64,000 nucleotides of DNA from Hyaloscypha bicolor E (GCF_002865645.1 NW_020194589.1:418812-482811), one strand, 5' to 3'; positions 1 to 12,212 are shown, numbered from the stretch's first letter. Notes: generated by a model from the letters alone, not told the origin. Translations and numbers: made by a program.

Positions 1-2590
1 CTTTTCTAAAATACTTTTTTTATAATAATAGTATTAATTTGCTTTTATAAATATCTTAACTTTTCTATAATTTTAGTATTATTAGAGTTCTATTAAGTCT
101 ATTAAGTCTATTTATTATATTTAAAATATTTCATATTTCCTAAGAAGTATTCTTTCTAATTATAAGTTTAATAAACTATATCTAAAATAGAACTAGTATT
201 TTAGTAAGGCCTAGAAAGAACTAAAATATTACTTAAAAATTTCTTATATAATTTTCGGAATTTATTTTTCCTTTTTTAATGGCCTTATAAATTAGAATTT
301 ACTAAATCAGAATTCTTAAAAATAGAATTGCCTTTATTAAACTTTCTTATTTTTACTTTCTTTAATTTTGTGATGTGTGTAGGGTCGCACGTGACTTAAG
401 GGCATGTGACGAACCTCGGATGTCGCGGGTGTCGATCAGGGAGATCGGAGGCCCTTCGACTTCACAACCAACCACTGTTTATATCATAAGCATTAGGCTT
501 ACAAATCACTAATTATATATACGTCATCGGGGCCTCCTATTTAGAGGGGGCTTCCCTGGACCTCACAGGAGGGACAGAGATTAGTTCTGTACTGAATTTG
601 ACACTATGGTTTCACAACTCACTAATTCATTCTATTGTCTTATTGCCTACTAACAAACACCTCACAAATTTAGAATAAGTAATATATTTAATTTTTTAAG
701 CTTTTTTATATTATTCGGAAATAGATATTACCTTATTTTTTAAGAAAATAAATATAAATATCTAATAAGTTTTATAGTTAGATAGAGTAATATTAGAAGT
801 CTAAATCCAATTTCTTTTAGGATATAGGTTCTAATTAATTTCGAGACTAATTATTTAAATATATAATTCGGTAATTATTTTACTATTCTTCTAATAAAGA
901 TCTCAAAGCTTCTTAAAAGTATTTTATTAATAGCTTTAAAATACTTAAAATATATTAGCTTAATAGGCCTTAAATTACTTCTACTAAATCTTATATAATA
1001 AAAAGGTTTACTTTATTATAGTTTTCTAAATATTATAAAATTTGTTCCTAAGAATACTTATAATAGAATTAGTTCTTGAAAAATATCTATTATAAATTTA
1101 AGATTAGATTCTAAAAACTACTTTCTAGGAAAATACAAATATTTTTTATTTCTTAAAAAACTTTCTATAATATAAGTTAGATATTTAGATTTTAAAAAGC
1201 TTTTTTTAATTCAAATACATTTTTAGAATATTATATAATAGCTCTTAATAAATAGTATTAAGATTACTTTTAAAACTTATTATATTAAAAAAGGAAATAA
1301 GTTCTAATTTTATTTCAGGAAGTTTTCTAATAGAAATAATTAAGGAAAATAAAGTAAACTTATAAATAGAGTTTTTATAAGATATAATAAACTATAAAAT
1401 ATCCTAAGAAATACTCTTATATTACTTTAATTATAGAATATATTAATTAATTATATTTACTAATTCTTGTTTTTATTAGAATACTTTAACTTTAATATAT
1501 AAGTCCTATTTTATAACTAGAATAATAATAATTTAAGTATTAATTTTAATATTTTAATTATTACCGGAATTATTTTCGTTATTATTACTAGCTTTCTAAG
1601 GCTCCTAAAAAGTCTTATTAAAAGTATTAAACGAGCCTTTATTATTACTTATATCGGAATTAATTTAGTTAACTTTTTTTATAAGAATAGCTTTAATAAA
1701 AGATTATATATTTCGCAAATTTTGAAATATTATTACTTATTAAATTGTCTCTTTTAAGAATAAAGAAATTAGATTATAAGGTATTTATTAATGAGTAATA
1801 AGATAATAGAATAAATTAGTAAATTATAAAACTATAGTATTAAATTTAATATAAAACTAATCTTTATTTCTCTTATAAAATCTAGGAAAGCCTTTTTTAA
1901 ATAGGAGCTTCTAATAATATATATATATAATAATTTATAAGCCTAAAGCCTATAATATAAATAGTAGTATAATTATAATATTTAAGGGCCATTAATCTCT
2001 CTAATTAATACTCGTAATATTCGAGGTTTATTATATATTCTTGAGTTATATATATTCTTATATATATTATATAATTCGATTTTTAAATTATTTATTATTA
2101 TTTAGTTAAAAGAAATAAATATAAAAGAAATAATTTAAATTAAAAAGCCTTATTTATAGCCTTAAATTAGTTTAATATAATTATCTATTAAATCTTTAGG
2201 CTATTTGCCTTAAAAGAAAGCCCGAAAACTTTTCTTCTAAATTTAATCCGGTTATTACTTGTCTAAAATAAGTTAATTTAATATTTAAAAACAAACTTTA
2301 GTTATAAATACTAATATTTAAAATAAGAGAAATAAAAACCATTTTATTAAAGTCTTTTTATTATTTACAAATAATTCTTAAATAATCTCTAAGCCTTAAT
2401 ATGCCTTTATAATTTAAGCCTCTTAATAATATAAATAAATTTAAGTATAAAAATGCCTATTAGATATATTTCTAATATTGCTTTAATTCCGGTCAAGAAT
2501 ATATATTATTAGTATATAAAGAATCGGCCTTCCTTTATTAACAAGCAAAATAAGATACTAATTTCTTATAAAGTCTTAGTTAATTAGAGA
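1..2590. other. AT-rich, RIP-damaged tract without intact genes
   Basis: Almost pure A/T sequence dominated by TA dinucleotides, with no open frame of useful length on either strand. This is the expected end state of RIP on transposon copies. I could not recognise the original element. The only normal-composition part is the solo LTR at 369-666. Composition returns to normal near 2590, where a GAGACGGGGGAG stretch starts. Confidence 0.75.
369..666. mobile_element. Solo LTR of an LTR retrotransposon, little RIP damage
   Basis: The 298-bp unit begins TGTGATGTGT and ends ACACCTCACA, so its ends are near-perfect inverted repeats in the TG...CA form of LTRs. It is flanked by a perfect 5-bp target-site duplication, AATTT at 364-368 and 667-671. 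Its composition is normal, while the DNA on both sides is heavily RIP-damaged. It therefore probably inserted after the surrounding repeats were mutated. No internal retrotransposon sequence remains, so LTR-LTR recombination is inferred. The family is not recognised. Confidence 0.8.
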
Positions 2591-3369
2591 CGGGGGAGCG
2601 AATCTTATATATTAATATTAAATAATAGAGGAGACTCGAGTCTCGAGTTAAGAGGAGAAGTCGATTTGAGTCGGAGCGGTGGCGACGGTGAGGAGATTCA
2701 CTATTATTAGATCGGAACTCAATTCTAGCCCTGTACTTCTCCAAAGAGATAGATAATCGGTGGACCGATTGCTATAGGTTACCAGACCGCATCACGAGGA
2801 GGTGTTGAGTCGTCGCGGTCCAATCGATTAGTAATTGTTGCCGAGCCTGTACTTGACGAGCCAGAGTCTAGCGAACAGCCATAATGCATTGTGCGGCATT
2901 CTCGGCAGCCCATTTGCGGGAAGATGCAGCTGCTATACAAACTGGGCATAGTCTCGCGTTCTGCGGCCAATGTAGTTGCAAGAAGGGAGTCGGACTCGTC
3001 GGCTTTTTCTTCGCTGAACTTATGCCGGCTCGCATGGCTTAGGACTCGGAAGATTTGGCAATGGTATACGTTGCTGAGAAACTGAGAAACGGAAAGAGCT
3101 CATAAAACTGATTGGCCCGAACTGTGTGCAGAAATGGCTGCGGGTAAGCTTACTTAAGTACATGCTGAATAGCGGTAAGATCACTTTCATCCATCATCCA
3201 CCTCCGCCTTTCCCGACAAACTATCCGGCCAGATGTACTTCCTTCTGATTACTTGTTAATAAGTTCACTTCAACTTTTGGACCAAAATCTCCGATTGCGT
3301 TGCCATCGACCACCCAAAATTATCATATTGAGCTATCTTCAGGTTATCGAGGTCATCCAAATTTGAAAA
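2591..3369. other. Intergenic region upstream of the hydroxylase gene
   Basis: Normal base composition. Only short open frames of about 60 codons on both strands; none shows a recognisable domain. A small palindrome built on CTCGAGTCTCGAG lies near 2635-2647. The 3' part must hold the promoter and 5' leader of the hydroxylase gene, but I see no clear TATA box. Confidence 0.5.
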
Positions 3370-5326
3370 ATGGCACAACGAAAGGAACATCCTCGCACAC
3401 CCATCCTAATTGTCGGTGGTGGGCCCGTGGGCTCACTTCTGGCTTTATCCCTTTCTCACTTCCATCAGGCAAGCACTCTTGTCGAGGCTTCCACCACTAC
3501 GACAAGATGGCCGAAGATGGAGCAGATCAATGGTCGAACAATGGAGGTGCTGCGAATATTGGGTCTTGCAGATAAACTACGAAGCGTTGATGGGGTCCCA
3601 AAGGCAGATGCACCTTGGACTGTCTTGCATCATACCGGATTGGGTGACCCAGTGCCTGAGTTTGCTCGTGTGGTAAGTCTCTAGCATTTGTGAGATAGAT
3701 TATCAGATTAGGGTCGATCTCACACGTTTTAAGGACCCACATCTCTCGCTTAAAGAAGAAAAGAAGCTTGATCAGCAACACAATGATGGTACAAGGACAT
3801 CTGAACATCATCAAAGATGTGTCCTCGATATCTTTGAATCTTTCCTGAAGACCGAGGTCCTCCGGAATGAAAATGTCACATCGCACTACGGCATGAAATA
3901 CCTTTCTCATATAGAGAACGAAAATGGAGTTTCCACGATCTGCATTGACAAGGAGGGCAACGAGCATGAATTCACTTCCAACTATCTTGTTGGTTGTGAT
4001 GGCGCCGGCTCAAGAGTTCGACGGAACACTGGCATCAAGCTGAAAGGTGGTCCAATCAATATTGGGGCCTATCTCGTTCACTTCCGAAGCGAAGAGTTGC
4101 TGGAGCTAGAAAAGAAGACGTACGGTCGATTTTGGCACCTCAACACCCATGGTATCGGGTGTCTCGTAGATCAAGATGAAAGTGGGACTTTCACAATCCA
4201 TAATTTCGGCCCACACGTCCTGCAAGAAGACGTCACCAAATACGACCCCGAAGAATTGATCTATCGTATACTAGGCGGCGCATTTGGAAAACCTTTCAAG
4301 ATCAAGATCGACGAAATCCTCGTCCACAGCGCCTACCGACCTAACTTCGCCGTGGTGAAATCTTTTATCTCCGAAAAAGGCCGCGTGGTATTGGCAGGCG
4401 ACTCTGCACATCGGCAACCGCCGCACGGCGCGCTTGGATTCAATTCTGGGGCTCACGAACAGCTTGATTTGGCGTGGAAGTTGAGTGCCCTGGTCCAGGG
4501 GTACGGTGGATTGCACCTTCTGGATGCATACGCTCTCGAAAGGAAGTATATCGTGCTGCAGAATCTCATTCATGCTACAGAACTCGCAAGAACGTTCACG
4601 GACTACACCGTTCAGTACTTGACTACTGGACCACAAATTCTCGACCCGGCAAACGCGGAGAGACAGAGGCTGGCAGATCTGGTTCGAGGCATTAGCATCG
4701 AGAGAGCTGCTGATGGTGTGGAGTTTGACCGTCGACTCACTCACAGTCGTGCTATTGTGCGTGATATTGATGGCAGCCAATCACCACTATGGGATGTGGA
4801 CAAGTATCAACCAAGCTCTGCTCCAGGATCCCGGGTTCCACATCTTTGGCTGAAAACCAAGATTGGGGAGACGAGCACAATTGACCTGATAAGTCACGGG
4901 CTGACCCTTGTCTGCTTCGAACCATTTTACCAATCAACATCCGAGCAAGCGAAAGCAGTTTTCCTGTCTGTTGCGGCGAAAAGGAATATACCTCTTCATG
5001 TTGTTGTGTTGAAAGATGAAAGTCGTGTGCGCTCAGTTTGGGAGGATCGTGACTTGGTTCTCGTGAGGCCAGACGCATACTCGCTGTGGCGTTCACAGAA
5101 TCAATCACAGCAACCAATTACTTCCGAAGATTACATCCAAGAAATCTTTGATGTTGCGCTTGGTGTCAAGGAAGCTGAGAAAAGGAAGACAATCCCAACT
5201 GAGCCGACAGAGGAGGACTTGATGGTGGAATTTGCAGAGAAGATGAAGGTTGTTGGGGCTGAAGATACAGAAGGAGGGATGGGAGAGGTGAAATTCGTCG
5301 CTGGCTTCCAAGTAGAGGTTGAATAG
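3370..5326 (+). CDS. FAD-dependent aromatic hydroxylase (phenol/dichlorophenol monooxygenase type)
   Basis: Flavoprotein monooxygenase of the FAD_binding_3 family, which uses NAD(P)H and O2 to hydroxylate phenolic rings. The model is two exons, 3370-3672 and 3734-5326, giving 631 residues. The 61-bp intron has donor GTAAGT and acceptor TTTTAAG; it removes in-frame stops and keeps phase 0. A shorter in-phase acceptor at 3706 would give a 34-bp intron and is less likely. Residues 16-21 (GGGPVG) form the dinucleotide-binding loop. Residues 323-331 (GDSAHRQPP) are the second FAD motif, followed by the usual LGFNSG...LAWKL stretch. The C-terminal 200 residues fit the thioredoxin-like domain of phenol hydroxylases. 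Length is normal for the family and no damage is seen. The substrate cannot be read from sequence. The next gene, 5502-7004, is convergent. Confidence 0.9.
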
Positions 5327-5501
5327 TTGAAGACAGTCGTAAAACGAGACGAACCTCATGTTCGAGTTCGTCTGCTAGCAATATAGGCAAGGCCCCCTGG
5401 ATTTGGCTAAACTCGTGCCCAGTTCTCCAGGTATTGAGATAGGTGTGTTAGTTGATGTCTTTGAGGACTGGTTATCCTGCCAAGACAGCATTGGAGCCTC
5501 C

Positions 5502-7004
5502 TCAGAAAACTCTCCCAGCGCTTCGCTGCTCCTGACTCTTTCTTTCCGCAAAACTTTCACACTTAGCAAACAGAGTCTTCCCCGGCCTTTCCCATCCCAG
5601 TCTCGCTTCGCTCACTGCCCGGAGGCCCCCGCACCTCTCAACGTACTTCTGTAGTTCAAAGCATCCCATGCCATCCAGTCCCAAGGCCCGGTGGATCCTA
5701 TATGCCAAAATCGGATAAAAAGCACAGTCAGCCATCCCGAATCCACCGCCTGACATAAATGTATTTTCTTTCGCGTAACCATCCCAGTACTCCAGCTAGT
5801 TGAGCAGTTCGCGAAAGGCTTGCACGATTGTTTCTGGGTGACGTTCCCAGTCAGGCAAGTACAAGAGCTCGATAGGCTCATAGATATTGTGTGGATTCTC
5901 GCTCTCCGCCACCCGACACAGTTCCTTCGTCATTCTCTCCTCCGAGAACACTCTGGCATCAAGCTTCCATGCTGCGTTGTGGAATAATACTCTTCCAGGT
6001 ATTGCAGGATCGCCAAACTGTCGATAACTACAGTTGCATCAACATCAGCAAATGTCAGAGTTTTGCCGCAAGGATTGATAATCCGAAAGTTCGCGCTTTG
6101 GGTTTCCTTTGGAGTGGTCATGACGCGGAGGCGAGTGGCCTTATATGGGATACGCTTCAGTGAAAGCGCCACCATTACTCTCCAAGATGGGATAGAACCA
6201 TTGACGTAGAACAGTTCTGGAAGTTTGACCCCTGACTTAGTATCAATATTTGCCAGTACTTGTTCTGTTTTGCAGAGGGAAACGTTGTAAGGTGCCGCTG
6301 TCAACGTATCCAAAGCTTTCTCACTGGTCTCGGGCTTAAGTGAGAAGACAAGATCACCGATAATAGTGACACTAGTACCCCCAAGACGTCGAGCGTAGAC
6401 GGATGTTGCCGCGACACAGGTACTGGTTGTCACGCCGGCGATGTTCACGTGGGTGATCGAACATGATTGCAGTGTTCCGTCAAGTGAAGTCTCTGTGAAG
6501 GCTGAATACCAGGACTTTTCGATTGAAACATGATGCGGATGTTTTAGGATTGCGATGAGGGGGGAAGTGTTGCACGGGGAGACCCCGGGACACAGAAGCG
6601 AGAAGATGTGTGAGTTGAAGTGAGGTATGACTAAAAATCTTGCAGCTCGGTGAAGGCGGCAGGGCTGGGAAGGGAGGGCAGGTGCCATGAGTGGTGCCAG
6701 GGTAGGCGCTTTGGATCTTTAAAATAAGGTTAGATAACAAGCACATATGTGGGGAATCGTGAGAAATGAATGAAGGGAATCATACCCAGAGGATTGGTCG
6801 TTGCCTCGTCGCGAATCCACGAAGCAGAGCTGGCAGGAGACGAAGAAACGGGCGTGGGTCAATAATAATCGCCGTCCGATCCTGCTTAGCGTCCAGGAAA
6901 TCTGCTTGGAGATCGACGAGGATGAGAGCTGCCACGATCAGGTTAGTCAATTGCAAGATGCTAATTTTGAAGAATTTGGGATTGTCGAGGAGACTTTGAA
7001 GCAT
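5502..7004 (-). pseudogene. Broken isochorismatase-family hydrolase fused to glutathione S-transferase
   Basis: Read on the minus strand, the first part is an isochorismatase-like hydrolase: LILVDLQADF (about 6900-6930), an intron with GTATGA donor and TTTTAAAG acceptor near 6717-6790, EKSWYSAFTETSLDG (about 6470-6520) and the cysteine-nucleophile motif GVTTSTCVAAT (about 6410-6440). The same open frame runs without a stop into a GST N-terminal domain (LFYVNGSIPSWRV near 6180-6225, then INPCGKTLTF). The GST C-terminal domain continues in another frame after a shift near 5930-5940, then meets an in-frame TAG at 5796-5798, and goes on to about 5576. One frameshift plus one stop make it a probable pseudogene; a sequencing error cannot be excluded. 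The fusion itself appears original, because both domains share one frame. An upstream intron ending GTGGCAG near 6933 is likely, so the true start is unknown. Confidence 0.75.
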
Positions 7005-7119
7005 TTAAGGAAACATAATTCATGATTTGACTAGGACAAATTCTGGTTAACGTGACTGATGCATGTCAACGATGTTCGGAAGCTAATGCATAGTGGGGAG
7101 CAGGCTTGGCAAAAATTCC

Positions 7120-7870
7120 TTAATTTCCGGTATCGATAGGTATCGATGCCAGAATCGCCAGGTATCAATAGTATCAATACCAGTATCGATTCCCAGAACC
7201 CAATTCCCCCCTTTAATTACAATTAACTTTAGAATCACTTCTCTTATAAGAAAACTTTTGGTAGCGCAAATATTCTACTTAATTTAGGCTTTCTATTTAG
7301 CTACTTATCTTATATTTTAGACTAAAACTCATCTCAATACGGCTATTTTAAGCAAAAATAAGCTTTTGAGATTTTCGTAAGGCTCGCTTATAATAAGCGT
7401 CTTGATTAGAAATACGAATACGGGGCTTAATTCTCCAAATACGAGTGTAACGGCACTGGCTAGGGGCCATATAGGGGTGGCTATTACATGACTGGTTTTA
7501 CCTAGCTAGCCGGCGTTTCAGTGGTTTTAGCTAGTACTTCACTTCTTTTATCCCCTTTCCTTCTCTCTCTCTCTCTCTCCTTCTTCTCTTTAGCTTAGTA
7601 TTTTCAATACATGAGATTCTTGGATCTTTGAGCCCTGGCCATTGCCTCGATCCCGCTGTCACAACGAGAGCTATTTTAAATTTGAGATATTATTAACTTT
7701 TATTAATAATAATAAGTAATTCTTTTAATAGAAAGACTAGAAATTAAAGGAATTATATAATAATACATTATTATATAATTTAAATAATAAAAGAAAGATT
7801 TAATTTTTGGGGTAAGAATCGATTCTGGTATTAATACTATCGATTCTTGCGATACCTGACTAATACTGTG
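7120..7870. repeat. Probable degenerate inverted-repeat element with iterated TATCGAT-type motifs
   Basis: At 7128-7190 the motif GGTATCGAT / GTATCAATA is repeated in variants (TATCGATAGG, TATCGATGCC, CAGGTATCAATAG, CCAGTATCGATTCC). A similar block in opposite orientation lies at 7811-7857 (AATCGATTCTGG, TACTATCGATTCTTG, GATACCTGA). Between them is 600 bp of AT-rich DNA with a CT microsatellite at 7561-7580. This could be a decayed MITE or DNA transposon of about 700 bp, but no exact ends or target-site duplication were found. Confidence 0.4.
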
Positions 7871-8418
7871 ATGGGGTTTTTTCTCTCTTGTCCCGTGACT
7901 ACTGTCACGTGTCCTGCTTCCCAGGCATGCTGGCGCTAGTTCAAGGGGTTGCATAAGACTTCCGTCCAGACGTACGATTAGCCTTCCCAATACATCACAC
8001 TTTGGAGCCCCTTATTTTTGACCTTTGCTTTACTTCTTACTACTGTTGAGAGTGTTACTTTTGAGTTCTTAGTTTATAACTTCCCCTTTACCCTCTCCCA
8101 CGCATCCAAACGCCTATATATGGTCCGAAAACCATATTACAATCAAATCCCCATTACAATACCATCCAGTATTTTTGCCAAGCCTGGTGGGGAGTCATGC
8201 TACCCTTTCATGAAACCATGCGGCAAGTGCGGGGAACTACCTAATTACCCAATACTTCGACCGCCGTGACTCAAATCTTGCCTGCTAGCCCCTGAATTAT
8301 TATTGAGCTAGTGCGGAGAATACAACGGATAAGAGACGCAATGTGATTATGTAGTCGCATGCCACCGCGCCTTGTATCAATTAAGCTCATCGCGGCAACT
8401 GTTTATTTGTAACTTTTA

Positions 8419-8700
8419 ATGGCTTCGTTAGAGACATCCCCAAGGATTGGCGGTTCTCTCAGTGCCATGTCGTTATTATCAACAGAGATGTCTCAAAGTA
8501 ACGTTAATGGTAGAAGTCCCAGGGCCGGCTCTATTACTCCGCCAATATTGTTGATTGTCACGGCGATGGTGCCAGCAATTTTTCTAGATACGATCTTGCA
8601 ACACAACAGATATGCTAAATTGTATCCTAACCCCTCATATTTGATGCTATTGTCCACGTTCGTGATCTTTGTGTTATCAGACCTTACCTACCATGCTTAG
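8419..8700 (+). CDS. Hypothetical small membrane protein (weak)
   Basis: An ATG-started frame of 93 codons. The first 45 residues are rich in Ser and Gly. Two hydrophobic stretches follow (ILLIVTAMVPAIFL and YLMLLSTFVIFVLSDL), enough for two membrane passes. It lies alone in a 3-kb stretch without other genes, no related family is recognised, and no convincing introns extend it. It may equally be a chance frame or a gene relic. Confidence 0.2.
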   Translation: MASLETSPRIGGSLSAMSLLSTEMSQSNVNGRSPRAGSITPPILLIVTAMVPAIFLDTILQHNRYAKLYPNPSYLMLLSTFVIFVLSDLTYHA

Positions 8701-10873
8701 ATCACCTCAATTCTACCTCACACCATGCTTTGTCGTGTCTTTGAGTAGCGAGTCTCGTCAAATCTCGTAATAGAATATTTCTCACATAAATACAGCTGCA
8801 CTCGTACAGAAATAACGCAAATTCGGCTCTGAGAGTACCCGTCATTCGCTCCCTTGCTGGCAGCCTCGCAACACTCACTTCTAGCATCACGTAAGTTTAA
8901 AGTCTCTTCACCTATTTGTGATTAATGACTGTAGAAATTTCATCATGCTTCTGGTTCCCTGTTGCGGAGCAGCTTGGATGTGCTTGACATGTTGCAACGA
9001 AGACAGTGAGTGAACTTCAACTCTCAGAAATGTACAACTGCTACGTGGGATCATTCGAAGTATATTTTCTGTTATAGCTCGTCACAGGGTCGCAGGGTCA
9101 ACTGCGACAGACAGGAGCATGTGTTTGACCGCAGACTCTAGCTCACGCCCTTGACGTAGGACCTGCTGCTCCTCCCCTCCCCCTCAATTCTGGCATTACC
9201 AGGCGCACAATCGACATGTATCGCATCCCAATATTTTAGCCAAACGGAACAACAATAACCACTCAAATCGCAGCGCAAAGTGAAGAAGTACGGGATGAGA
9301 CACTCAGGAGAGAAATAGGATTAAACTGGATTGATGAAATATTAATACCCATTTGGAAGGGTAACTGTGGAAATTGGGCAGATAATAAAATGTTAGGGCG
9401 ACGTGCGACAAGAAGGAAGATAAGTCAGAAACTATGTCTGATGAGAGAACATGAAGTCGTGGTAGTCGGGGGCTGCCAACTATCCGGGGAATTCGCTGTG
9501 AGCGGATATTATTCCTTCCTGCGCTTGGCCCGTTATACTCTCATAGGCGGCCGCAGATCTAAAGGCTGTGTATGAATATTTAAACACGGATTTCTTATTA
9601 CACCCTTGAATTAAATTAATATTATAAGCCTGTGATTAGAACTTTTTAATCTCCACTATCTCAATCTGATCCCTTGATCCGCAAACTTAAGCCCCCTCCT
9701 CCGCTTATCGGCCAAAATTACGGACCGCACGAACTGCCCATTCGACCTATCCGGAGACATATTGTTATGAGTCAGCCCCCACTGTTTTTATCATCTGCTA
9801 CTACTGCCGCTACTGGTCGGGGTGAGCTGTTCTCGGAACCATTCCTAGATCTGTCAACCCCTACGCCTCCTAGAAGCTCCAGTTATTAATTCAATAGCTG
9901 AATGTCATTGGATCGTTGTTTAGTGAGTCGATTCTTGATAGTCATTGCGCGTAGGAAACGTGCTACACTTAGGGGTGGCAAGGGAGGCCGCATATCCGGA
10001 CGTTACCTGTTCGCAACCATCGCCCGGTTTATCGAATCCAGCCTGTACACGGCCGAGAAAACTTCAAATAATAACACAGTACTTAAATAGCATTAACTTA
10101 ATATCCCTTGACTAGGTTATCATTCAAATAGAGTATAGGAACTTATTGAGAAGGAAGGAATATTTTATCCGCATAGGATTAATTTTTAGAAGTTCGTAGC
10201 AACGTGATATTCAAGGTATAGCTACCTATCCATTGTAGAAGCAATGGTTCTAACTGCCTAATGTGGTTCAAGACACATTACAAGATATTATCTTATGAAA
10301 TAAGTAGACCGATTCAGAGATTTCGTAACTATGAGCTATTTCGGGTTTAAGTTCCCTTCTCCAGCTGCAGCTTCACCACCACCTCACGCCCCTTTACTGC
10401 AGCCTATGACAGGGGCGTTCGACCATCCCCGTCTTCGGCCTCCAGCTCCACGCCTTTCTACAAGCTTTTGTAGCATTGAAATCATGTTTCTAGGTGGCAA
10501 AACGCAGAGCGTCTAGCCAGTGCGTCGGGCCATATTTCGAACGTACTAGCACAGAAAATGGCAACAGAGCGAGGATAGAGATATGCGTGCGCAGCCTGAA
10601 TGAGCTTCGCCGTAGCGAGAGAGGTCCAGTCAGAGCCCGCGAAATGGTTTCTAGTGGGGCATTTCTGGAACCTGGTTAGCCCCTTGATTGTTAAATAGAT
10701 TAAACGCATACCTGACGTGATTATCTAGGATTACAGTGCCAGTGTTCTCGCGCGGGAAGGGCGAAAATATTCTGGATCGCTCACCCGGTGTTGGTCGTAG
10801 ATGATCAAGCTGCTGCAACAGGCGCTGATATTGGCTCGGCAACCTGGAGAGGAGACGTAGATACTGTAGATTC
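8701..10873. other. Gene-poor intergenic stretch
   Basis: Mixed composition. Open frames are all about 60-110 codons, have alternative starts, and show no domain on either strand. The frame at 10788-11120 on the plus strand is antisense to the receptor gene's last exons. No tRNA fold, LTR ends or long inverted repeat was spotted. It may hold decayed sequence not recognisable by eye. Confidence 0.5.
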
Positions 10874-12212
10874 TTACCCCCTGTCTTCTGTTGGCGTAGA
10901 TAAACTAAATGACTCACGACCAGCGGTAGAAGCATGCGGAATACCTAAATTTATACTGCGATCTTCTGGTGCTCTCGTCAAGCTCCTTGATGTAAGTCGA
11001 CGAGCTAAGGGGGCCAAATGCGGGAGGCATGCGCATATTATCCCAACGTTGATCTCAAGCGTACTGTTGAAAATCAGCATGCAGTTTATGGCAGTCTGCA
11101 GAGCTAGGCAGTGCAAATAGAGAAGTTTAGATACGTACTTCAACGGTAAAAATATTTCCTTAATTCGTGAATAATCCGGATCGTGGAAGCGCACAATTTG
11201 GACCACGAATCGAGCAACACTGGCTATGCATACTCTCCTGGCTATTAGCAAGTAAACTTTACGGATAAGTAAGATATCTCTGACGCACAGTGACCCAAGT
11301 GTAAAATTAATTATCACACCCAGTTTCTTCCGTCCTGTCAATTGCAAATTCCAGACTATTGCAATGGGTATCAGATATATCACAATATCAGTTGCTGCAT
11401 TGATTCCAGCGATTACCGCACAAACTTGGAGCGGTCCGGAGCAGGACCCAGCTGAAATTCTTAAATGCCTCGTCTTTGGTACGGCGCTCCAGGAGAAAAA
11501 AAATTGAAAGACTGAGAAAAGACAGTATACAGTTATAAACACAGACATTAGAATGATCAAAGCCCTGAATCTGCGATCTGGCGAGAGACGAGAGAGAAAG
11601 CTTAGAATCGAAAGTTTGATACAAAAGGTACAGGCGCCATAAAATGCAGACTCAGTAATATCTAGCTAAAAGCAAGCTTGTCAGACGCACTCTCAATTGA
11701 CCTGGATACGGAGAGAAGCAAAGGCTTACACGGGCGAAAAGATCGAGCATAGTGATGCGAAGATCCCAGAAATGGATTCCGGCCCCGTGGGTTGCCCCTA
11801 ATGTTTTCAGTCGACACCGGAGGACAGAGGAAGACAACCAAACGCACAGGCAATTACAATCACTGAATGTGCTAAGGATAGTAGCTAATTCCACACATAT
11901 TAGTATCAAGCTTTGTTAAAGTAAATTTCTAGGGCTATGTACCCATCCGGCAAGGAGTATATCTATGTTCTTTGATTAACTCTGTATCCCAATATAAACG
12001 TCCAAGGACAACTTACAATCTTCAAGGCCTATAATGTGGACAATAGTGCGCCGACTATACAGTCGTAGGGAAACAAATAGCGTTGCTACTACCCAGCATA
12101 CTACGCTGGTGGCTGTAATACGATTCCCGCGGGAATCAGGATGTTCGAAATCTGGGTCGACGCCAAGCGGAGGCGGAATAGCCCCAGAAACCCCTTGAGC
12201 TTCTGTTGGGGC
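10874..12212 (-). CDS. Rhodopsin-like integral membrane protein (Pth11-type receptor family)
   Basis: Fungal family of seven-helix membrane proteins (Fung_rhodopsin domain) that includes surface-sensing Pth11-like receptors. Reading the minus strand gives five in-phase exons: 12212-12017, 11884-11730, 11665-11289, 11237-11139, 11063-10874. Introns are GTAAGT..TTAG (132 bp, ACTAAT branch site), GTAAGC..TTTTAG (64), GTGCGT..GCCAG (51) and GTACGT..CAACAG (75). Exons total 1017 nt with no stop before the end. Family hallmarks appear in order: PPPLGVDPDF near the N-terminus, WVVATLFVSLRLYSRR (helix 1), HGAGIHFWD, FYGACTFCIKLSIL, INAATDIVIYLIPIAIVW, GSLRVCIASVARF, LEINVGIICACLPHLAPLARR, then a Ser-rich tail. 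No in-frame ATG exists: the frame reads TAA at 12219-12221, then ACA GTT GCC, where a Met would be expected. Either an upstream exon is missed or the start was lost. A transposon lies 216 bp upstream. Confidence 0.75.

Noticed and set aside
3673..3706. 34-bp intron alternative in the hydroxylase gene
   Set aside because: It is in phase but shorter than usual fungal introns. The acceptor at 3733 gives a normal 61-bp intron with a CTCAC branch-like site.
3527..3967. 146-codon frame on the minus strand
   Set aside because: It lies antisense to the hydroxylase gene and spans its intron; it has no domain and is a shadow of the coding strand.
9489..9561. Vector-like words: GAATTC, GTGAGCGGAT (lac-operator-like), GCGGCCGC next to AGATCT
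   Set aside because: The operator match is only partial, the sites are not arranged as in a known polylinker, and the flanks are ordinary fungal intergenic sequence. Chance occurrence is more likely than contamination.
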